Assembly: GCA_036495525.1 (NCBI GenBank)
Contig: DASXMR010000159.1
Span: forward strand, 1-49,530
DNA: 49,530 nt
Direction of reading: 5' to 3'
From: DASXMR01 sp036495525
GTDB lineage: Bacteria > Actinomycetota > Actinomycetes > Streptosporangiales > Streptosporangiaceae
Every line of letters begins with the position of its first letter. Within the stretch, counting starts at the first letter, position 1. The notes below the pieces were generated by a model, which saw only the letters and a program-made list of their open reading frames with translations, was not told the origin of the DNA and ran no database searches. This document shows, in pieces, positions 30,629 to 38,901 of this stretch. Made by a program: the position numbers and the translations under genes.

Positions 30629-31069
30629 ATGAACGCCCAGGAGCTGGCGAACCTCGCGCACCTGCGGCGGGCGCGGGACCTTATCGACCGGGAGTACGCG
30701 CGTCCGCTCGATGTGCCGACGATGGCCCGGCGGGCGCTCATGTCGCCGGCGCACTTCTCGCGGCAGTTCCGTGCGGCCTACGGCGAGACCCCGTACAGCT
30801 ACCTGATGACGCGCCGGATCGAGCGGGCGATGGCCCTGCTGCGCAGCGGCATGAGCGTGACCGACGCGTGCATGACCGTCGGCTGTACCTCACTGGGCTC
30901 GTTCAGCTCGCGCTTCACCGAGATCGTCGGAGAGACGCCGAGCGCGTACCGACTCCGAGAGCACCACGCGGTGACGGCGATGCCCGCATGCGTGGCCAAG
31001 GTGCGCACCAGGCCGGCCAGGAAGCAGCCGATCAGGAACCGAGAAGCGGTCGCGGGACCTGCCGCCTAG
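30629..31069 (+). CDS. AraC-family DNA-binding protein (stand-alone domain)
   Basis: ATG 30629 gives 146 residues that are almost only the AraC/XylS DNA-binding unit. The first helix-turn-helix is RPLDVPTMARRALMSPAHFSRQF and the second is SVTDACMTVGCTSLGSFSSRFTEIVGETPSAYR, with the conserved G-x-T-P-x-x-Y-R ending. There is no N-terminal ligand domain, so any signal must come from elsewhere. The next gene, a VOC protein, begins 11 bases after its stop. This AraC/VOC pairing is frequent in actinobacteria and suggests joint expression. Confidence 0.93.
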   Translation: MNAQELANLAHLRRARDLIDREYARPLDVPTMARRALMSPAHFSRQFRAAYGETPYSYLMTRRIERAMALLRSGMSVTDACMTVGCTSLGSFSSRFTEIVGETPSAYRLREHHAVTAMPACVAKVRTRPARKQPIRNREAVAGPAA

Positions 31070-31079
31070 CGTTGACGGC

Positions 31080-31490
31080 ATGAGCATCGCACTCCAGTAC
31101 TGCCACATCACCGTCAACGACGTAGACCAGTCACTCGGCTTTTACCGGGACGCGCTCGGCCTGCAGGTCCAGAACGACGTCGGCTCGGGCGGATTCCGCT
31201 GGGTCACCCTGGCCAGCCCGGACCAGCCGGAGCTTGGCATCGTGCTCTCGGAGCCGCATGCCGGCCGGTCGCAGGCCGACGGCGACGCCCTGCAGGAACT
31301 GCTCACCAAGGGCGTGCTGCCGATGGTCATCTTCCAGGCCGGTGACCTCGGCGCCCTGTTCGAGAGGCTGCGCGCCTCCGGCGCTGAGGTGCTGCAAGAG
31401 CCGATGGACCAGCCGTGGGGCCCGCGGGACTGCGCCTTGCGCGACCCATCAGGCAATCTGGTGCGGATCTCGCAGGCACCTGCCGGGTAA
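31080..31490 (+). CDS. VOC-fold (glyoxalase/bleomycin-resistance-like) protein
   Basis: ATG 31080 gives 136 residues forming one VOC module pair. LQYCHITVNDVDQSLGFYRDALGL carries the first metal-site His and the F-Y-x-x-x-L-G motif. LPMVIFQAGDLGALFERL is the second beta-alpha unit, and WGPRDCALRDPSGNLVRISQ is the closing D-P-x-G-N-x-x-x-I. VOC enzymes and binding proteins act on small molecules through a divalent metal. The likely partner gene is the AraC regulator directly upstream. Substrate unknown. Confidence 0.93.
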   Translation: MSIALQYCHITVNDVDQSLGFYRDALGLQVQNDVGSGGFRWVTLASPDQPELGIVLSEPHAGRSQADGDALQELLTKGVLPMVIFQAGDLGALFERLRASGAEVLQEPMDQPWGPRDCALRDPSGNLVRISQAPAG

Positions 31491-31798
31491 CGAGCTGCCT
31501 CGCCGTCGATCCCGGCGCGCTGATGCTCGCTGCTAGGTGCTGGTTGGCAGGTCACTGGCGCTGCCGGCGCGTCATTATGGCGCTCGCCCTTAGGTCACCG
31601 GCAACACCTGGCTGGCGGCGCGGACAGAGTTCTTATCTAGTTGCCGCCGGCGTGGCCGGACCCTAGGCTCGCTACGGTGCCGCATCGTGCGGCGCGGCTG
31701 ACCGGGAAGGAGGCGCTGAATGTCCACCAGTCCTCAGGCGCCTCCAGCGACGCGGACCTAGCGGAGCTGGTCGCGCCTCTGCAACGCAGAGGAATCGC
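31491..31798. other. Leader region before the DinB gene, with a 13-codon ORF
   Basis: This gap holds a very short ORF at 31720-31761 (MSTSPQAPPATRT) behind a strong GGAAGGAGG site, 37 bases before the DinB start. It may be a translated leader or chance. TTATCT near 31632 is a weak -10 candidate. I see no riboswitch or other gene. Confidence 0.4.
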
Positions 31799-32374
31799 AT
31801 GAATCCCGAGAGCACCACAAGCCCCGGCGGCCAGGCCACCGGGCACGCAGCAGAGCCGCAGCGCCCCCGCACCGATGACGTCCCGGTCAGCTGGGACGAG
31901 CGAGCCACGCTCACCACGATGCTGGAGTACGTCCGCGACACAGTGCACGCGAAGTGCGCTGGCCTGAGCGACGCCGGCGCCCGGCTTGCCCCGCTGGCCA
32001 CTTCGCCGCTGACCACGATCGGCGGCCTGGTCAGCCACCTGCACCGGGTGGAGCGCTACTGGATCGAGGTCGTCCTGCTCGGCATGCCCGCGCGCGGGCC
32101 GTGGGTGGACAGCGACGACCCCGACCGCGAGATGACCATGGGGCTTGAGATCCCGCTCAGCGAGCTACTGGCGGATTACCGGGCCAGCTGCGACCGGCAC
32201 CGGGAAATCGCCGCTGGCCTTGACCTCGACACGGCGTCGAAAGGCGAGCTCACCTGGCGGGCGGAGCCGGTCACGCTCCGCTGGATCCTGTTCCACCTGA
32301 TCGAGGAGACGGCACGGCACAACGGCCATATTGACATCCTCAGGGAAATGGCCGACGGGGTAACCGGCACGTGA
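31799..32374 (+). CDS. DinB-family (DUF664, mycothiol-transferase-like) protein
   Basis: ATG 31799 follows AGAGGA and gives 191 residues. The first ~30 are polar and proline-rich; the DinB fold begins near WDERATLTTMLEYVRDTV. TTIGGLVSHLHRVERYWIEVV carries the first metal His, and LRWILFHLIEETARHNGHIDILREMADG the H-x-x-x-E-x-x-R-H-x-G-H pattern of the DUF664 subgroup. Members are metal-dependent thiol transferases, often using mycothiol. A second DinB-like gene lies at 5268-5861 in this window. Confidence 0.92.
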   Translation: MNPESTTSPGGQATGHAAEPQRPRTDDVPVSWDERATLTTMLEYVRDTVHAKCAGLSDAGARLAPLATSPLTTIGGLVSHLHRVERYWIEVVLLGMPARGPWVDSDDPDREMTMGLEIPLSELLADYRASCDRHREIAAGLDLDTASKGELTWRAEPVTLRWILFHLIEETARHNGHIDILREMADGVTGT

Positions 32375-32533
32375 CCTCTGCTGGCGGTGCCCGCAGCCAG
32401 CGTCCGAGCTGGTCGCGCGGGCGCTGTCCGCCGCCGTCGAATTGGCCTGCGTCAGCTCGCGTCGGAGAGTGACATCAGCAGCGGCCGGGAGTAAGACTGG
32501 CCTGGTCCCCGCAGCGCTGCTCAAGGAGGCCTC

Positions 32534-33955
32534 ATGCCTCGGCCGTTGCATACTGCCCTCTCCGCGGTCCTTATCTCCGCCGGCCTGGCGTTCCCCGCCA
32601 GCGCCGGCACCGTAGCGCTGGCCCGGCCGGCCAGCACTCCCGCCGCCAACTGGAGTGCGTTTCTGGCCGGGCCAGCCCATCGCTCATTTAATGCCGGGGC
32701 GGCAGCTATCACGCCCGGTAAGGTGCCGGGCCTCAAGCGGATCTGGACCTTCTTTCCGGCCGCCGCGACAATGCCAGGTCAGCCCGGTCCCAGGCTGTTC
32801 TCCAGCCCGACCGTGTTCAGCGGGCGCGTCTATATAGGGGCCAACACCGGGGTCTTCTACGCGCTCAGCGAGGCAACCGGCAAAGTCATCTGGAGCCGGT
32901 TCCTCGGCTTCGTCACGAAGAAGACGTGCGGGGCCAGGGGGTTCACCTCCACTGCGACCGTCGCGGCGGATCCAAAGACCGGCAAGGCAACTGTCTACGT
33001 GGCCGCAGCGGACGGCTTCCTGTACGCGCTGAACGCTGCGACCGGCAGCACGAAGTGGCGCAGCCTCGTCGCGCGGCCCTCGTCGAGCCAGAACAACTAC
33101 TACAACTGGTCATCGCCTACCGTCGTCAGGGGACGCATCTACATGGGCGTGTCGTCGCAGTGCGACAGCCCGCTGTCGATGGGCGGACTCAGGGAGTTCA
33201 GCCAGGCGACCGGAGCGCACGTCGCGTTCTTCAAGACCAATCCTCCAGGCCCCACCGGGCCGAGCATCTGGAGCAGCGCGGCCGCCCCTTCCTCCGGAAC
33301 GTCGGTGTACGTGACGACCGGCAATGGCCTGGGGCCCAACCAGATCTCGGTGATCCGGCTGAACGGGACTTCGCTCGCCCGGCAGGGCGGCTGGCAGATT
33401 CCCGCCGTCGCGCACGGCTTCGACTCCGACTTCGGCGGCTCGGCCACCCTGTTCTCCGCGAGGATCGGCGGCCGTAGCACGCTGCTGGTCGGCGCCTGCA
33501 ACAAGAACGGCGTCTATTACACGCTGCGGCGCGGTGACCTCAAGGCTGGCCCGGTGTGGCAGTTCCTGGCAGGCTCAGAGGTGTCGGTGAGCAACCGCTG
33601 CAACGGCGCGGCAGCCTGGGACGGCTCGCGCCTGTACATCGCGGCGAATCAGACGGTTATCGGCGGAACTACCTTCAATGGCTCCGTGCGGTCGCTGAAC
33701 CCGGCTACCGGCAAGCCGATCTGGGCGACTGGGCTGCCCGACCCCGTGGTCGGGTCGCTCACCGTCGATGGCGGCGGGGTCCTCGCCGTGCCGACATTCG
33801 GCGACAGCGGGCTGTTCCTGGTCGCCGCGTCGACCGGGCAGATCCTGCTTAACATCCCGACTGGTCCTGAGTTCGGCCAGCCCGTCTTCGCTGGCAACAT
33901 GCTGCTCGCGCCGACGCGGAACCACGGCCTCTGGGCGTACACGCCTTCCGGCTGA
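32534..33955 (+). CDS. Secreted PQQ-type beta-propeller protein
   Basis: ATG 32534 follows AAGGAGG and gives 473 residues. The first ~30 residues are a Sec signal peptide (LHTALSAVLISAGLAFPASAG). Repeated blades show the PQQ-repeat pattern: VYIGANTGVFYALSEATGKVIW, VYVAAADGFLYALNAATGSTKW, LYIAANQTVIGG and SVRSLNPATGKPIW. Four cysteines (TKKTCG, SSQCDS, VGACNK, NRCNG) may form two disulfides. The substrate-binding residues of alcohol dehydrogenases are not obvious, so a binding or scaffold role outside the cell is as likely as catalysis. It stands alone. Confidence 0.88.
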   Translation: MPRPLHTALSAVLISAGLAFPASAGTVALARPASTPAANWSAFLAGPAHRSFNAGAAAITPGKVPGLKRIWTFFPAAATMPGQPGPRLFSSPTVFSGRVYIGANTGVFYALSEATGKVIWSRFLGFVTKKTCGARGFTSTATVAADPKTGKATVYVAAADGFLYALNAATGSTKWRSLVARPSSSQNNYYNWSSPTVVRGRIYMGVSSQCDSPLSMGGLREFSQATGAHVAFFKTNPPGPTGPSIWSSAAAPSSGTSVYVTTGNGLGPNQISVIRLNGTSLARQGGWQIPAVAHGFDSDFGGSATLFSARIGGRSTLLVGACNKNGVYYTLRRGDLKAGPVWQFLAGSEVSVSNRCNGAAAWDGSRLYIAANQTVIGGTTFNGSVRSLNPATGKPIWATGLPDPVVGSLTVDGGGVLAVPTFGDSGLFLVAASTGQILLNIPTGPEFGQPVFAGNMLLAPTRNHGLWAYTPSG

Positions 33956-34081
33956 TCCTGGCCGGCTACCGGAAGCCTCAAGCCAGGCAGGCGCTGATGC
34001 TGACGCGGGCGGGCGGCGAGCGTCAGCTTGCCTGCCCGCTGGAGCCGGCCCGGCTGGCCAAGATGCAGAGGGGAGCCGGCC

Positions 34082-34849
34082 GTGGAGCTTCCAGCCGGAA
34101 TGGCCAGGCACCTGGAGCGGCTGCGGGACGGGCTGCTCGGGGTCACAGACCTGCAGGGGCTGTACTTGTACGGCTCGCTGACCACCGGCGACTTCAGCCC
34201 GGCCACCAGCGACATCGACGTCATCGCGGTGCCACTTCGCCAGCCAGGCGAGGACATGCTCGGGCAGGCGCAGCGGATGCACCTCGAGCTGGCCAGCGCG
34301 GGCGGTGCAGCTGGCCGGCTCAACTGCCTCTACATCACGGCCGGGGCGCTCGCCGACTCGGAGCAGCTGCACCCTTACTGGTACAGCGACCACTTCACCG
34401 AGTGGCAGCTCAAGAAGATGACCATGGCCGAGCTCACCCGCTCTGGCCGGGCGCTGCACGGACCGTGGCCGCCGCCCGGGCTCGCCGAGGTGAGCGTCGC
34501 TGACCTGCAGCGCGCGGTGCGCGCTGAGCTGGACGGCTACTGGCGGCAGATGACCGCCAGGACAGACATCTGGCTGCAGGAAAAGTGGGTCGACTTCGGC
34601 ATTATCACGGTGGCTCGCTCGGCAGCACTGCTGCGAGACGGCGAGCTCATCACGAAGTCCGAGGCGATCAGCAGGCTCGCCGCCTTCGGCGTCCCGGCAT
34701 GGCTGTCAGCGCAGGTCGCGCGCCGGCGCGCTGGCGACGAAGTGCAGGTCACCGACCAGCAGCGGCTGACCACGGCAGCGGCGGCCAGGCGCATCATGAC
34801 CGACGGCATCGCGGCACTCACCGCCGATCAGCCGCCTGACCATCGCTAA
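34082..34849 (+). CDS. Nucleotidyltransferase of the AadA-like type
   Basis: GTG 34082 lies behind GGGGAG and gives 255 residues. LQGLYLYGSLTTGDFSPATSDIDVIAV is the polymerase-beta-type active site (G-S-x-x-x-G-x-x-x-x-x-S-D-I-D), with the two Asp residues that bind Mg2+. The C-terminal half is helical: WLQEKWVDFGIITVARSAALLRDGELITKSEAI matches the DUF4111-like domain of aminoglycoside adenylyltransferases (K-x-x-A). This combination can adenylylate a hydroxyl of a small molecule. Whether an antibiotic is the substrate is not known; similarity to true AadA enzymes appears modest. Confidence 0.82.
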   Translation: MELPAGMARHLERLRDGLLGVTDLQGLYLYGSLTTGDFSPATSDIDVIAVPLRQPGEDMLGQAQRMHLELASAGGAAGRLNCLYITAGALADSEQLHPYWYSDHFTEWQLKKMTMAELTRSGRALHGPWPPPGLAEVSVADLQRAVRAELDGYWRQMTARTDIWLQEKWVDFGIITVARSAALLRDGELITKSEAISRLAAFGVPAWLSAQVARRRAGDEVQVTDQQRLTTAAAARRIMTDGIAALTADQPPDHR

Positions 34850-34881
34850 GCAGGGGGCTGCCAGCGACCCGGGTCAAGTCT

Positions 34882-34897
34882 CGTCAGGCGCCTGACG
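34882..34897 (+). terminator. Palindromic hairpin after the nucleotidyltransferase
   Basis: CGTCAGGC is followed directly by its reverse complement GCCTGACG, 33 bases after the stop. There is no T run, as is common in this genome. It probably ends the transcript. Confidence 0.45.
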
Positions 34898-35240
34898 GGG
34901 TTCAGCCAGCACAGCACCCCGGCCACGGCGCTGCTGCTATGACTGCAGCAAAGTTCCCGCGGTGCGGCGCATGCTGACCAGCCGGAGCGCGCTCATCATG
35001 GCGGTCTGGGACCAGCGCTTGCACGCCGGGGCGGTGGCGGCCGGGCTCAGCGTCGCCCCGGCACGGCTCGCCGCCCGTCCGCCAGCTGGCCACTGAGGCG
35101 GGAGTCCGCTCGGAAGGCTTCGGCAGTAGGCAGCCGGAACCGAGCGGCTGGCAAGGCAGCACGGGAAGTGGCATCGGTAAGGGGGCGAGCCGCTCTACGC
35201 ATTCATTCCGCACAGGACGCATGCGCGCGGCCGGTGGCGG
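34898..35240. other. Stretch without a recognised gene
   Basis: Only short frames are present, such as a 41-codon frame from ATG 34973 (MLTSRSALIMAVWDQRL...). I recognise no domain and no ribosome site of note, and no repeats were seen. It separates two genes whose ends face each other. Confidence 0.4.
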
Positions 35241-35591
35241 TCAGCCTTTTCTCGAATGCGCGACATTGACGATCCCGATGATGACCCACATGAGCGCGAT
35301 AAGCGCCACCTGATAGCCGTGGCCGAGGTGAGATCCGAGCCCGAGCACGACGGCCGCACCGGCGACGCCCATCCCCACCGAGCCGAGGCTGAGGGTGATC
35401 ATCGTCCGTGACGGGCGGGCCGGCTGGTCGGGCACGGCGGGGCTGCGCTGCTCGAGCCTGCATTCGACGACCCGGTCGATCTCCGCGCTGATCCGCTGCA
35501 CCAGGCCCTCGGCGATGGCATCGTCGTGGCGGGAGCCCAGCTGGCGGTGCGCCGCCGGCGTGGCGACGTCCTCCCGCCTCAGCTCCGTCAT
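35241..35591 (-). CDS. Small two-helix membrane protein, unknown function
   Basis: ATG 35591 gives 116 residues; an in-frame start at 35600 adds three. MTELRREDVATPAAHRQLGSRHDDAIAEGLVQRISAEID, taken in parts, is a charged cytoplasmic region with the pattern 'A-x-x-x-L-G-x-x-x-x-x-A-I-x-x-x-L-x-x-R-I' seen in many small actinobacterial membrane proteins. Two transmembrane helices follow: MITLSLGSVGMGVAGAAVVLG and VALIALMWVIIGIVNVA. The function is unknown. TATCTT, close before the start, could be a -10 element for a short-leader transcript. Confidence 0.78.
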   Translation of the reverse strand: MTELRREDVATPAAHRQLGSRHDDAIAEGLVQRISAEIDRVVECRLEQRSPAVPDQPARPSRTMITLSLGSVGMGVAGAAVVLGLGSHLGHGYQVALIALMWVIIGIVNVAHSRKG

Positions 35592-35807
35592 GGCTAGCAA
35601 GATACATCGCGAGCTAGTGCCTAACCACGCTTAGTGAGATCCCGGCTTAATTCATGCGCAATCATCGACGCGAGGCGTTGGCACTACTCCGATGAATAGC
35701 TGGGCTGTCGCTTTTCGCTGAGTATCGGTTGACGCCAGGATGGCCGGGCCCGGTCTGAATGCTGACCTCGGGCCCGGGCGGGGCCGAGCGGCTACCGGGC
35801 GGCCCCG

Positions 35808-36209
35808 CTACGAGGTCTGGTCGCCGGGCAGTGGCTGGGCGATCTCCCAGACGTGGCCAGCCGGATCAGCGAAGGTGACGGTGCGCATGCCCCAGTCACG
35901 GTCGGCCGGGCCGCTGATCGGCTTCATTCCGTTGCCGGTTAGCTCCGCGCTCACCGCGTCGACGTCGCTCACGATGATGGCGAACTGCCCAACGCCGGTC
36001 CGCGCCAGCTCGCCCACCTTGGCGGAATTCTCCGGTGCGGCCGCGGCCCGGTTCAGGAAGACATACATGTCCGCGAAGCGGACCATGAGCGTGTCCGCGT
36101 CTGCGTCCTGCACCTCAAGGCCGAAAACGTCCCGGTAGAACGTCCTGGCCTGGTCCAGGTCGGGGACCAGGAGCGTCATCGCGCCGATCTGCTTCTGCCA
36201 CTCAGGCAT
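35808..36209 (-). CDS. VOC-fold (glyoxalase-like) protein
   Basis: ATG 36209 gives 133 residues. IGAMTLLVPDLDQARTFYRDVFGLEV is the first module, with F-Y-x-x-x-F-G. VGQFAIIVSDVDAVSAELTGNG is the second, and WGMRTVTFADPAGHVWEIAQPL is the closing D-P-x-G-x-x-W-E-I. The metal residues are only partly of the classic type: no His is present in the first strand, so a binding rather than a catalytic role is possible. It is a single gene with an upstream gap. Confidence 0.92.
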   Translation of the reverse strand: MPEWQKQIGAMTLLVPDLDQARTFYRDVFGLEVQDADADTLMVRFADMYVFLNRAAAAPENSAKVGELARTGVGQFAIIVSDVDAVSAELTGNGMKPISGPADRDWGMRTVTFADPAGHVWEIAQPLPGDQTS

Positions 36210-36533
36210 CTGTCCTGCCTCTCTCCGCTTGCTTCATGAGCTGCCGTCCGGTCCCGCCACGATCAGCCGCCGATGCCGCGGTTACGCCAGCTACCGACAC
36301 GACGAACGGGCTCCGCCGCGATGGACACCCAGCTGATACCCAAAGCCTCGTGCACGGGACACGACTGCCACCAGGTTCGGAAGTCATCGGCTAACCGGTG
36401 ACGTGCGCACCTGCTACCAGGCCGGCAAAAGTCACGGCCGTGCCAGGATGCACACCGTGTAGCCGACGGCTGGCGCTGGGTGCCTGACGGACGGGCGGCG
36501 TAGTCTCGGCGCGGGAGGCAGCGAGCGCCGGGC
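36210..36533. other. Stretch without a convincing gene
   Basis: A minus-strand frame here (36586-36263) contains RLADDFRTWWQSCPVHEAL but has no ribosome site and overlaps the start of the plus-strand gene at 36534. I recognise no domain. The sequence may be decayed coding DNA. Confidence 0.35.
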
Positions 36534-36839
36534 ATGAATCGCCGGACCGCCTGCTCGCGCGTGCTGATGATCGAAGTGCCGGTCACCGCCAGCGTCGACC
36601 TCGCACTCGGCGAGTGCTTGCGCCGGGGCCTCGAGGTTCGCTCGGAGCGCGGACTGGCCGGCCGGCCAGGAAGTCGCCACTATCATCTGGCCGATCCGGC
36701 TCGGCCGGGCACGCTAGAGCTCAGCGAGTGGCGCGGGGAAGTCTGGTTCTCGATCAACGAGCGGCGCGACTGCGGCTGGGTGTCGGATTTCGCCCAGACG
36801 GTCGCGGCGGCGATAGCCCAGCTTCCCGATCCCCGCTGA
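36534..36839 (+). CDS. Conserved small protein, unknown function
   Basis: ATG 36534 gives 101 residues; ATG 36567 (MIEVPVTASVDLALGE) gives a 90-residue form and may be the true start. The most protein-like part is RPGSRHYHLADPARPGTLELSEW followed by EVWFSINERRDCGWVSDFAQ, which resembles short conserved actinobacterial proteins (G-S-x-H-Y-H-L, P-G-T-L-E-L) of unknown role. No catalytic motif is visible. It has no membrane helix and no signal peptide. Confidence 0.62.
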   Translation: MNRRTACSRVLMIEVPVTASVDLALGECLRRGLEVRSERGLAGRPGSRHYHLADPARPGTLELSEWRGEVWFSINERRDCGWVSDFAQTVAAAIAQLPDPR

Positions 36840-36921
36840 CCAGCGAAGACGGAGCCCGAGCCGGTCAGGCTCAGGCGCCGCCACCCGCCGTCGGCTCGCA
36901 GGCCGGCTAGGGCGGCCGCTG

Positions 36922-37710
36922 TCACTCCCAGCGGAACAGTCGCGCGGCGACCACCGCGAATACCACCGCGTAGGCCGCCAGCGTCAGCAGGGGAGTGACC
37001 GGGGGGAACCCGGTCAGCATCGAGTCCTGTATCGCCTGCGCGGCCGCGCCGAGCGGGGTGTAGTTGGCAATGTCGTGCAGCACGTGCGGCATCAGCGCCC
37101 TGGGCAGCCACAGGCCGGCGAAGAACATCAGCGGGAAGAACGCCAGCCGGCCGATCACGCTCGCGGCGTTGGCGGTACTCGCGAGTGCCGCGATCAGCAG
37201 GCCGACCGGAACCATGGCGGCGATCGCCAGCGCGGATGCGACCACGATCCCGCCGGTGCTCTTCGGTGCCGGCGCGCCGAAAGCGACGATGCTCACGATG
37301 ATGATCGCCGCGACCTCGATCACCGCAGCGGTCATCTGGACGGTGGCCTCGGCGGCGAGCAGCCAGGACGGCGGCACCGGGGTGGTCGACAGCCGGCGCA
37401 GCACGCCGAGCTCACGGTAGCTGGCCAGCGGCATCGGCAGGCCGAGCAGCGCGAGCATGGCCAGTCCGAACACGAGCAGCACCGGCACGTAGACGTCGAA
37501 CAGGGTCAGCCCGCCCAGGCCGGGCGGCGTCTGCCGGAAGGATGGCAGCTCGCCGAACAGGATCAGCAGCCCCACGGGGATGGCGAGGCCGGTCACCAGC
37601 ACCACCGGCCTTCGCCAGGTCAGCCTGGCCTCGTTGAGGAGCAGGCTGCCGAAGGCGGCCCGCCGCCTGGGGTCCAGCAGCAGCTGCCGTGGTTGCGCGA
37701 GCGTGGTCAT
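36922..37710 (-). CDS. ABC-2 type transporter permease (DrrB-like)
   Basis: ATG 37710 overlaps the stop of the ATPase gene by four bases (ATGA) and gives 262 residues with six hydrophobic helices. RPVVLVTGLAIPVGLLILFG is the first. LASYRELGVLRRLSTTPVPPSWLLAAE contains the E-x-x-x-L-x-x-L-x-x-T-P signature of ABC-2 permeases. VIGRLAFFPLMFFAGLWLPRALMP is the conserved late helix. It forms an exporter with the ATPase encoded upstream. The substrate is unknown; related systems export drugs, lipids or peptides. Confidence 0.93.
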   Translation of the reverse strand: MTTLAQPRQLLLDPRRRAAFGSLLLNEARLTWRRPVVLVTGLAIPVGLLILFGELPSFRQTPPGLGGLTLFDVYVPVLLVFGLAMLALLGLPMPLASYRELGVLRRLSTTPVPPSWLLAAEATVQMTAAVIEVAAIIIVSIVAFGAPAPKSTGGIVVASALAIAAMVPVGLLIAALASTANAASVIGRLAFFPLMFFAGLWLPRALMPHVLHDIANYTPLGAAAQAIQDSMLTGFPPVTPLLTLAAYAVVFAVVAARLFRWE

Positions 37711-38768
37711 GACGTTGCTCCTTCCGTGCCCGAGCCGCCGCTGGCGCGCTCGGTGTCCAGCGGGCGCCCGGTCAGCCGGACGAAGGCGTCCTCGAGGTTC
37801 GACGAGTCGAGCTGCAGGTCGCGGGCGACGATCCCGGCCGCGTGCAGGCTGATGATCACCGCGTTGGCGAGCTCTCCGGTGCCGGTCACGGTCACGTACT
37901 GGCCTTCTCGTTCCACCCTTGTCACCTCGGGCAGATCGGTCAGCAGTCGCTCGTCGAACGGGGCTGAGGGCAGGAACCGGACGGTCTTGCCGCCCCTGGC
38001 GCGGTCGGCCAGGCCGGCCGGGGTGTCCATCGCGACCACCCGGCCGTTGTCGATCAGCGCCACCCGGTCGCAGAGCCGCTCGGCTTCTTCCATGAAGTGG
38101 GTGACCAGGACGATGGTGACCCCGCGCTCGCGAACTCCCTCGATCAGGTCCCAGGTGTCGCGGCGGGCGCGCGGGTCGAGGCCGGTGGTCATCTCGTCTA
38201 GCACGGCGACCTTCGGCTGGCCGACAAGCGCCAGCGCGATCGACAGCCGCTGCCGCTGGCCGCCGGACAGCGCCCGGTAGTAGTCACGGCGCTTGGCTGT
38301 CAGGCCGAGTCCTTCCATCAGCTCGCTGACGTCGGCCGGATGACGGTAGAACGACCGGTACATGTCGAGGATCTCGCCGACGCGCAGCCTGGGTGGCAGC
38401 GCGCTGGCCTGCAGCTGCACGCCGACGACCTCGTGCACTTCGTCGGGCTTGGCCTGCGGGTCGAGGCCGAGCAGCCGGATGGCGCCCGCGTCAGGCCTGC
38501 GGAGCCCGATGGCGCACTCGACGGTCGTTGTCTTGCCCGCCCCGTTCGGCCCGAGGATGCCGAAGATCTCGCCCTCCGCGACGGAGAAGGACACGTCGTC
38601 GACGGCGACCAGGCTGCCGTAGGTCTTACGCAGGTGCGAGACCTCAACGGCCGCGCCGTCGGCCAGGCCCTCGGTGGCGCGGTCGCTGACCGCAGGCCCG
38701 TTCCTTGTTCCTTGCTGAACGAGACTGGCGCGCGTCCGGCCGGCAGCCTCGCTTCCCGGCACACCCAT
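37707..38768 (-). CDS. ABC exporter ATPase (DrrA-like)
   Basis: ATG 38768 follows GGGAGG; a longer frame to 38840 is less likely. The product has 353 residues: about 45 N-terminal polar residues, then the nucleotide-binding domain with Walker A LGPNGAGKTTT, signature ALSGGQRQRLS, Walker B VAVLDEMTTGLDP and switch LVTHF. The C-terminal ~100 residues (FLPSAPFDERLLTDLPEVTRV and LEDAFVRLTGR) are the accessory domain of the DrrA group. The ATPase energises the permease encoded downstream. The gene is divergent from the SPFH gene across a short AT-rich segment. Confidence 0.95.
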   Translation of the reverse strand: MGVPGSEAAGRTRASLVQQGTRNGPAVSDRATEGLADGAAVEVSHLRKTYGSLVAVDDVSFSVAEGEIFGILGPNGAGKTTTVECAIGLRRPDAGAIRLLGLDPQAKPDEVHEVVGVQLQASALPPRLRVGEILDMYRSFYRHPADVSELMEGLGLTAKRRDYYRALSGGQRQRLSIALALVGQPKVAVLDEMTTGLDPRARRDTWDLIEGVRERGVTIVLVTHFMEEAERLCDRVALIDNGRVVAMDTPAGLADRARGGKTVRFLPSAPFDERLLTDLPEVTRVEREGQYVTVTGTGELANAVIISLHAAGIVARDLQLDSSNLEDAFVRLTGRPLDTERASGGSGTEGATS

Positions 38769-38839
38769 GACTGCCTCCCTGTCTGGCCCGCCGCGTCCCC
38801 GCGAGCCGTGTGCCAGCCGGCGCGGCGGTTCTTGCTTCA

Positions 38840-38892
38840 TTAAACTGATATCACTATGCTAGATATTCAATAGCAGTCAGGTCAAGTCGGAG
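38840..38892. promoter_or_regulatory. AT-rich divergent promoter/operator (ABC and SPFH genes)
   Basis: The segment is AT-rich in a GC-rich genome. It contains the perfect palindrome TGATATCA (38846-38853) and the inverted pair TGCTA (38857-38861) / TAGCA (38871-38875) around nine bases. A shared operator for both divergent transcripts is plausible; no cognate regulator of the PadR or TetR type is adjacent. Confidence 0.5.
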
Positions 38893-38901
38893 GTGGTCCC
38901 G

